Assembly (NCBI RefSeq): GCF_963664415.1
Contig: NZ_OY761442.1
Location: 186,001 to 250,000 of the forward strand
From: an uncultured Desulfobacter sp.
GTDB taxonomy: Bacteria; Desulfobacterota; Desulfobacteria; Desulfobacterales; Desulfobacteraceae
Direction: 5' to 3'
Length of the DNA: 64,000 nucleotides
Positions 60,477 to 64,000 of the stretch are shown here, in pieces; position 1 is the stretch's first letter, and every line of letters begins with the position of its first letter. A model generated the notes under the pieces. It did not search any database, was not told the DNA's origin, and saw only the letters and a program-made list of their open reading frames with translations. The translations under genes were made by a program, and so were the position numbers.

Positions 60477-61490
60477 ATGTTCGTCCCCTTTGAATCGACC
60501 GCACGCCAAAAATATATTACTTTGTTGGAGGAAGTTTTTGATTCGGGCTTCCTATCTGAAGGCTCCATGGTAAAACGTTTCGAGGCTGGATTTTCAGAAC
60601 TCACCGGCGGACTTAAATGTGTAGCCCTTGCTAATTGTGGGTTGGGCCTAATGGCAGCATTGGAATATATCGGAGTTGAAGGAGGGGAAGTAATTGTTCC
60701 CACTAATACATTCATGGCCACTCCCCTATCAGTCCGAAGAGCTGGCGCAAGGGTCGTTTATGCAGACTGCAATCGCGAAGATCTTTGCCTTTCATTCAAG
60801 GACTTGAAAAAACGAATTACCCCTCTTACACGAGCTGTTATAATTGTCCATATTGGTGGTCATCTCGCCTTTGAAACAGAGCAAATTGCAGCCTACCTGA
60901 AAAAACGAAATATTGCCCTTATCGAAGATTGTGCCCATGCACATGGAGGAGTCTTGAACGGACGCTGCGCAGGCAGTTTTGGTCTTGCAGGCATTTATTC
61001 ATTTTACGCTACTAAGACGATGCCTTTGGGAGAGGGCGGCATACTAACAACCCGTGAGCTATCATTGGTAAATTGGACGCAAAAATGGCGCAACTACGGT
61101 AAGTTTGAATATAAAATTCCCGGAATCAATGCACGTATGAACGAAGTAACTGCGGCCCTCGGATTGGTGCAATTGGAAAGATTACCCATGATTTTAAAAT
61201 GGAAACAAAAGCTCGCGGAGAAATATGATCAAATTTTTGATAATCGGATTCACTTCCCCAAGGGCATGCAATCCGGCTATTACAAGTACATCGTTTTTAA
61301 CACCGATCCTGCCGAAAAAACTGGTGCCGTGTTTGATACACTTTGCCATGAAATCGACGGATTAACAGACTGTTTCCCCAATGCAGAATGGGTTAGTAGG
61401 CATCACGCTTGCCCCCCTATATTCTTTGGCTGGGACGGTGCCGATCTATCATCTAAAGATTTGTCAAAACGCCTAAAATTATCTCAGTAA
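60477..61490 (+). CDS. DegT/DnrJ/EryC1/StrS-type aminotransferase, shortened C-terminus
   Basis: A 337-residue PLP-dependent sugar aminotransferase. ALANCGLGLMAALEYIGV, IVPTNTFMATPLSVRRAGA, ALIEDCAHAHGGVLNGRCAG with the PLP-contact Asp, and the PLP lysine in YSFYATKTMPLGEGGIL. KWRNYGKFEYKIPGINARMN follows. The usual length is about 370-400, and the final substrate-binding segment appears missing after FFGWDGADLSS. AAGGAG ribosome binding site. Immediately after the stop comes a piece resembling the hairpin repeats. It may provide the amino group of the amino sugar, or it may be a damaged copy. Confidence 0.8.
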   Translation: MFVPFESTARQKYITLLEEVFDSGFLSEGSMVKRFEAGFSELTGGLKCVALANCGLGLMAALEYIGVEGGEVIVPTNTFMATPLSVRRAGARVVYADCNREDLCLSFKDLKKRITPLTRAVIIVHIGGHLAFETEQIAAYLKKRNIALIEDCAHAHGGVLNGRCAGSFGLAGIYSFYATKTMPLGEGGILTTRELSLVNWTQKWRNYGKFEYKIPGINARMNEVTAALGLVQLERLPMILKWKQKLAEKYDQIFDNRIHFPKGMQSGYYKYIVFNTDPAEKTGAVFDTLCHEIDGLTDCFPNAEWVSRHHACPPIFFGWDGADLSSKDLSKRLKLSQ

Positions 61491-61503
61491 ACAGCTATTG
61501 GCT
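61487..61503 (+). repeat. Possible fragment of the hairpin repeat after the DegT stop
   Basis: TAAACAGCTATTGGCT starting at the stop codon matches copy 2 of the hairpin repeat (TAAACAGCTATGGGCT) at 15 of 16 positions and lies at the same distance from a stop codon. Similarity fades after this. Low confidence because the match is short. Confidence 0.35.
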
Positions 61504-61528
61504 CGGCTACCACAGATCAAAATTTTAA

Positions 61529-61681
61529 TCAGGTGTGTGGAACTATGCTGTTTCTGAGAAACGGCTTGGTCCTACAAATCGCGAATACACGCAGTTCTGT
61601 TAGCTCGAGCTTTATGCAAACCATCCTGAACTGACTGAGGAGCAGCTTTCCCTGTTGCTCGAACCCATCTTTTTGCGATGA
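61529..61681 (+). pseudogene. Decayed coding remnant with in-frame stop
   Basis: A frame of 51 codons, including an in-frame TAG at 61601, translates to a protein-like end: WNYAVSEKRLGPTNREYTQF, stop, LELYANHPELTEEQLSLLL, EPIFLR, stop. Composition is plausible for a real C-terminus rather than random sequence. Family not recognised. It lies between the shortened DegT gene and the next GT-B gene, in a 268-base gap without other genes, together with a T10 run (61731-61740). Confidence 0.35.
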
Positions 61682-61730
61682 CTTCTTTGGCCAGAATGAT
61701 GAGTTCATCCTGCCAACTATTCCTCATACG

Positions 61731-61740
61731 TTTTTTTTTT
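61731..61740 (+). repeat. T10 tract upstream of the last GT-B gene
   Basis: Ten T bases ending 18 bases before the GTG start at 61759. No hairpin precedes it, so it is unlikely to be a terminator. It could alter leader structure or spacing if it slips. Confidence 0.6.
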
Positions 61741-61758
61741 CATGTTAGGGAGTCAAAA

Positions 61759-63378
61759 GTGAAATCTATGCATCAGCTTAGACAAGTGGCCCCGTTTTTA
61801 GCGGAGTTGCTTGATTTCCCAGGTGATTACGCCTCGTCCGTCCGGCGTGCCAAATTCTTGGAACATCGTCTCGCTGTGCGTATAGCTAAAGCCCGGGACA
61901 CCTTCTTCGGGCAGGGGGTCGCACTTTCAGGGCCAAGTAGTCTTCTTGAAAAACTATTACGCCTGGGATTGCTGAGTGGTCTTGAAATTCTTTGCGGAGT
62001 AGGGCCGGACGGAGAGCTGGCTCGCTACAACGAGCCTCCAGTTCCTTTAGTTCCGGCTTCTGAACTACCATCCAGTCCACTTCTGTGCTTTGGCCCGGTT
62101 CCCCAAGGACTGCCTGCGCATGTTGAGGTCGTGGATCTGGGCGACGAGTCCCTGAATCATAGTACAGCCTTACAGGATCATCTGCGTTCACTCCTAAAGC
62201 GTGCAACCACGTGCATGGCCGATGTCTTCGAACCGGACAACACGGTACTTTTTGCGGGCAATGTGGAGTACTACAACTTTATGCGGGTAAGTGAGGCGTT
62301 ACGCTCCAGAGGTATGCGCACGATTTTTCTAGGGCTCACCTCGGATGTGATCCGTTTCAAGGAGAGTTTTTTTGATCTATGCCTGGATGCAGACGGCAAT
62401 GTGGAACTTTTCTACTCGATCCTCAATGCTCATGCTTTTAAGGTGGTCCATTTCCAGGGTTGGATGGGAAACCATGAATATGCGGCAGCGGCCTGTGCCC
62501 TGTGTCAGAGTCCTATTATCGTTGAGCTCAACGACCTGCCTCATTATTTTCTGGTACCACAAAACTATGATGCAGTTTACGGGCTGGGCAATTTTGGCAA
62601 AGAAGACAAGTGCTTGAAGTATATTTGTACCCATACCGACGGCTTGCTGGCCAATTGCATGGATAAATGGTTAGTCCGTTTTCTGGACATCCTGGGTATT
62701 GAAAATTCACCGCCCTGCGCACCGTTCCACGGATATCCCCTGACCAAATTTTTCAAAAATGAATCCGTGGACACCCCTTTTTCCGTGGTCTTCCCCGGCT
62801 CTTTGCTGCCGGGCAACTTCCCGGCAGCCGGTTTTGCTGCCGCCCAGGTGATCAGGTTGGTGCGCGAATATGTAGTACCCCAGGGTATTGAATACCATGT
62901 CTGGGCCAATCCCATGAGCGGAGACGGTTCTCAGGAGCGGTTTTGGGACTACCACCATTTAGCTCACATTGAGCCCCTGTTTCAGTTGCATCCAGGGCTA
63001 CCTCCAGAGGAGTTGACTATCGAAATTTCCCGCTTTGGCTTCGGGGCCATGTTTTATCTTATGGATGGTGGATATGAGGTGCTTCCCGACCACTACGCTT
63101 CTCTTATCCCAACCAAAGTCTTCACAATGTTCGAGGCGGGCCTGCCCATCATCTACAATGAAGAGTTCGAATATATAGACAAACTGAACGAAAAATGGAA
63201 CTTTGGCATCCGCGTGAGCCAAGAGCAAATCAAGGCTGGGATTCGTCCGCTCATTGAGACCTGCGACTATAAGGCGTTGCGTTGCGGGGTTGCCAACTTC
63301 CGCAGCACCTGCTCCATGGATGAGAAGATTGAGGAGCTGTTGGCCATGTACGAAGCCGCAGGAAGAGAACGTAGATAG
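61759..63378 (+). CDS. GT-B glycosyltransferase-like protein, EAGLP paralogue 3
   Basis: A 539-residue protein, homologous in its second half to the one at 35015. Shared pieces: DADGNVELFYSILNAHAFK, VHFQGWMGNHEYAAA, IVELNDLPHYFLVPQNYDAV, FSVVFPGSLLPGNFPAAGFA, and IPTKVFTMFEAGLPIIYNEE. The first 190 residues differ. GTG 61759 is chosen since GGGAG lies 6 bases upstream; a longer frame back to 61678 has no ribosome binding site. Likely transfers a sugar in the last steps of the glycan. GC content in this gene looks higher than in its neighbours, which hints at another source. Confidence 0.72.
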   Translation: MKSMHQLRQVAPFLAELLDFPGDYASSVRRAKFLEHRLAVRIAKARDTFFGQGVALSGPSSLLEKLLRLGLLSGLEILCGVGPDGELARYNEPPVPLVPASELPSSPLLCFGPVPQGLPAHVEVVDLGDESLNHSTALQDHLRSLLKRATTCMADVFEPDNTVLFAGNVEYYNFMRVSEALRSRGMRTIFLGLTSDVIRFKESFFDLCLDADGNVELFYSILNAHAFKVVHFQGWMGNHEYAAAACALCQSPIIVELNDLPHYFLVPQNYDAVYGLGNFGKEDKCLKYICTHTDGLLANCMDKWLVRFLDILGIENSPPCAPFHGYPLTKFFKNESVDTPFSVVFPGSLLPGNFPAAGFAAAQVIRLVREYVVPQGIEYHVWANPMSGDGSQERFWDYHHLAHIEPLFQLHPGLPPEELTIEISRFGFGAMFYLMDGGYEVLPDHYASLIPTKVFTMFEAGLPIIYNEEFEYIDKLNEKWNFGIRVSQEQIKAGIRPLIETCDYKALRCGVANFRSTCSMDEKIEELLAMYEAAGRERR

Positions 63379-63575
63379 AGTTTTTGGCCATATACCCTCG
63401 TTTTGTGACCTGCTCTGGGCAATACAGAAATTCATATTATTTGTTTTTGCAATTGAAAAAATTCTGATTATAACGGATTTGTAGTGTCCGTCCGTAAACC
63501 CAAATGAACGCGAAATAAAAAGGTTTTGACGCCAGTTTTCATGGTACTTAAATTCATTAGGAAATATCTGGCAGT

Positions 63576-64000
63576 TCAACTTCTTTCCAGTTGACTCAAA
63601 GCAGAATGCGCAGATTCGTTAGATGGATTTTTCTTAAGTACGGCCTGATAGGCCTCCTTTGCGGCTTCTTTGTATCCTTGTTTTAAATAACAATCGCCAA
63701 ATTTTCTCAAAACATCCACTTCTTCGGGCAGAGCCAGAAAACAATTCTCATAGGCTACAGCCGCCGAAGAAAAGTCATGATGCTCAAAAAAAGTATCCCC
63801 AAGTTCTTCCCACAGTACGGCCTGATTAGCGTCCAACGCCACAGCTTGTGACAGTTTTTCAATACCCTGGTCAAACCGGTCTGTTTCCATTAACAATCTG
63901 GCTAAAAATGCGAGCCATGCCGGATATGATGGTTCATTTGAGTGATGGGGATGATCCGGTCCAAGCAAATGCTTTTCCAGATATACCGATGCCGCAAATT
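63576..64000 (-). CDS. TPR-repeat protein, N-terminal part outside the window
   Basis: The frame is open to the right edge, so only the C-terminal 141 or so residues are visible. Three tetratricopeptide repeats are seen: FDQGIEKLSQAVALDANQAV, then VLWEELGDTFFEHHDFSSAA, then VLRKFGDCYLKQGYKEAAKE with YQAVLKKNP. TPR proteins in glycan loci often carry a transferase or methyltransferase domain at the other end, which cannot be checked here. It is the only minus-strand gene near the locus, and 197 bases separate it from the last GT-B gene, with nothing recognised in that gap. Confidence 0.8.
   Translation of the reverse strand, partial: FAASVYLEKHLLGPDHPHHSNEPSYPAWLAFLARLLMETDRFDQGIEKLSQAVALDANQAVLWEELGDTFFEHHDFSSAAVAYENCFLALPEEVDVLRKFGDCYLKQGYKEAAKEAYQAVLKKNPSNESAHSALSQLERS

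Noticed and set aside
63379..63575. GTGTCCGTCCG sequence near 63485 as end of an insertion sequence
   Set aside because: No transposase and no matching inverted copy were seen in the window, so it stays unassigned.
1..64000. tRNA, rRNA or CRISPR arrays
   Set aside because: No cloverleaf-like sequence, rRNA core or regularly spaced short repeats were noticed by eye; a tRNAscan and CRISPR finder run would settle it.

Overview
The window reads as a chromosomal segment from a Gram-negative, probably anaerobic bacterium, most likely a sulfate reducer of the Desulfobacterota (Desulfobacterales type). I infer this from the mix of Ole-type hydrocarbon genes, a PfaC-like polyketide gene, an exopolysaccharide block and a very large radical-SAM-rich glycan locus; no 16S or other marker gene is present, so the assignment is tentative. 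Almost every gene lies on the + strand. No tRNA, rRNA or CRISPR array was seen.

Layout. (1) 1-7796: a partial conserved protein of unknown function, then a tight exopolysaccharide operon (GT4 and GT2 glycosyltransferases, Wzx-type flippase, polysaccharide deacetylase, two FemAB/BcsL-like acyltransferases). (2) 7806-19444: housekeeping and lipid genes: HIT protein and Sir2 deacylase on the minus strand, an unknown protein, a rhomboid protease, then an operon in which a PfaC-like KS-CLF-DH-DH megaenzyme is joined by a 4-base overlap to oleA, oleB, a membrane-anchored unknown and oleC, followed by an ogt-type DNA repair gene. (3) 19867-48665: the first part of a giant glycan locus: UDP-xylose synthase, winged-helix regulator, NeuB-TIM-barrel fusion, sialidase, glycosyltransferases, methyltransferases, two epimerases, heptose-type kinase/nucleotidyltransferase and isomerase, five radical SAM/SPASM enzymes (one fused to a nucleotidyltransferase), a lone pair of thiamine-diphosphate E1 subunits, a second NeuB, a PseG-like protein and two cytidylyltransferases. 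(4) 48666-51411: an IS91-family element whose tyrosine recombinase is split by a possible -1 frameshift site. (5) 51412-63378: the rest of the glycan locus: third NeuB, WbqC-like protein, PIG-L deacetylase, two type I phosphodiesterases, two more cytidylyltransferase-like proteins, a PAPS-reductase-like protein, a shortened DegT aminotransferase and GT-B proteins. (6) 63576-64000: the end of a TPR protein on the minus strand.

How the genes fit together. Regions 3 and 5 together hold three NeuB-type synthases, five nucleotidyltransferase-like domains, a PseG-like hydrolase, five radical SAM enzymes and an E1 pair, but not the standard early enzymes of sialic, legionaminic or pseudaminic acid synthesis. 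The simplest reading is a pathway for one or more unusual nonulosonic acids, CMP-activated and placed on a surface glycan by the many GT-B proteins. This is inference from families, not a demonstrated pathway.

The most unusual non-coding signals are an ~85-94 bp hairpin-bearing repeat directly after the stop codons of two radical SAM genes (with a tandem extra copy and a possible fourth trace after the DegT gene), a paired ~38 bp promoter-like repeat upstream of the UDP-xylose synthase and the regulator, a C11 tract between the Shine-Dalgarno and start codon of the sialidase, and an inverted repeat that would mask the ribosome binding site of the IS91-like element.
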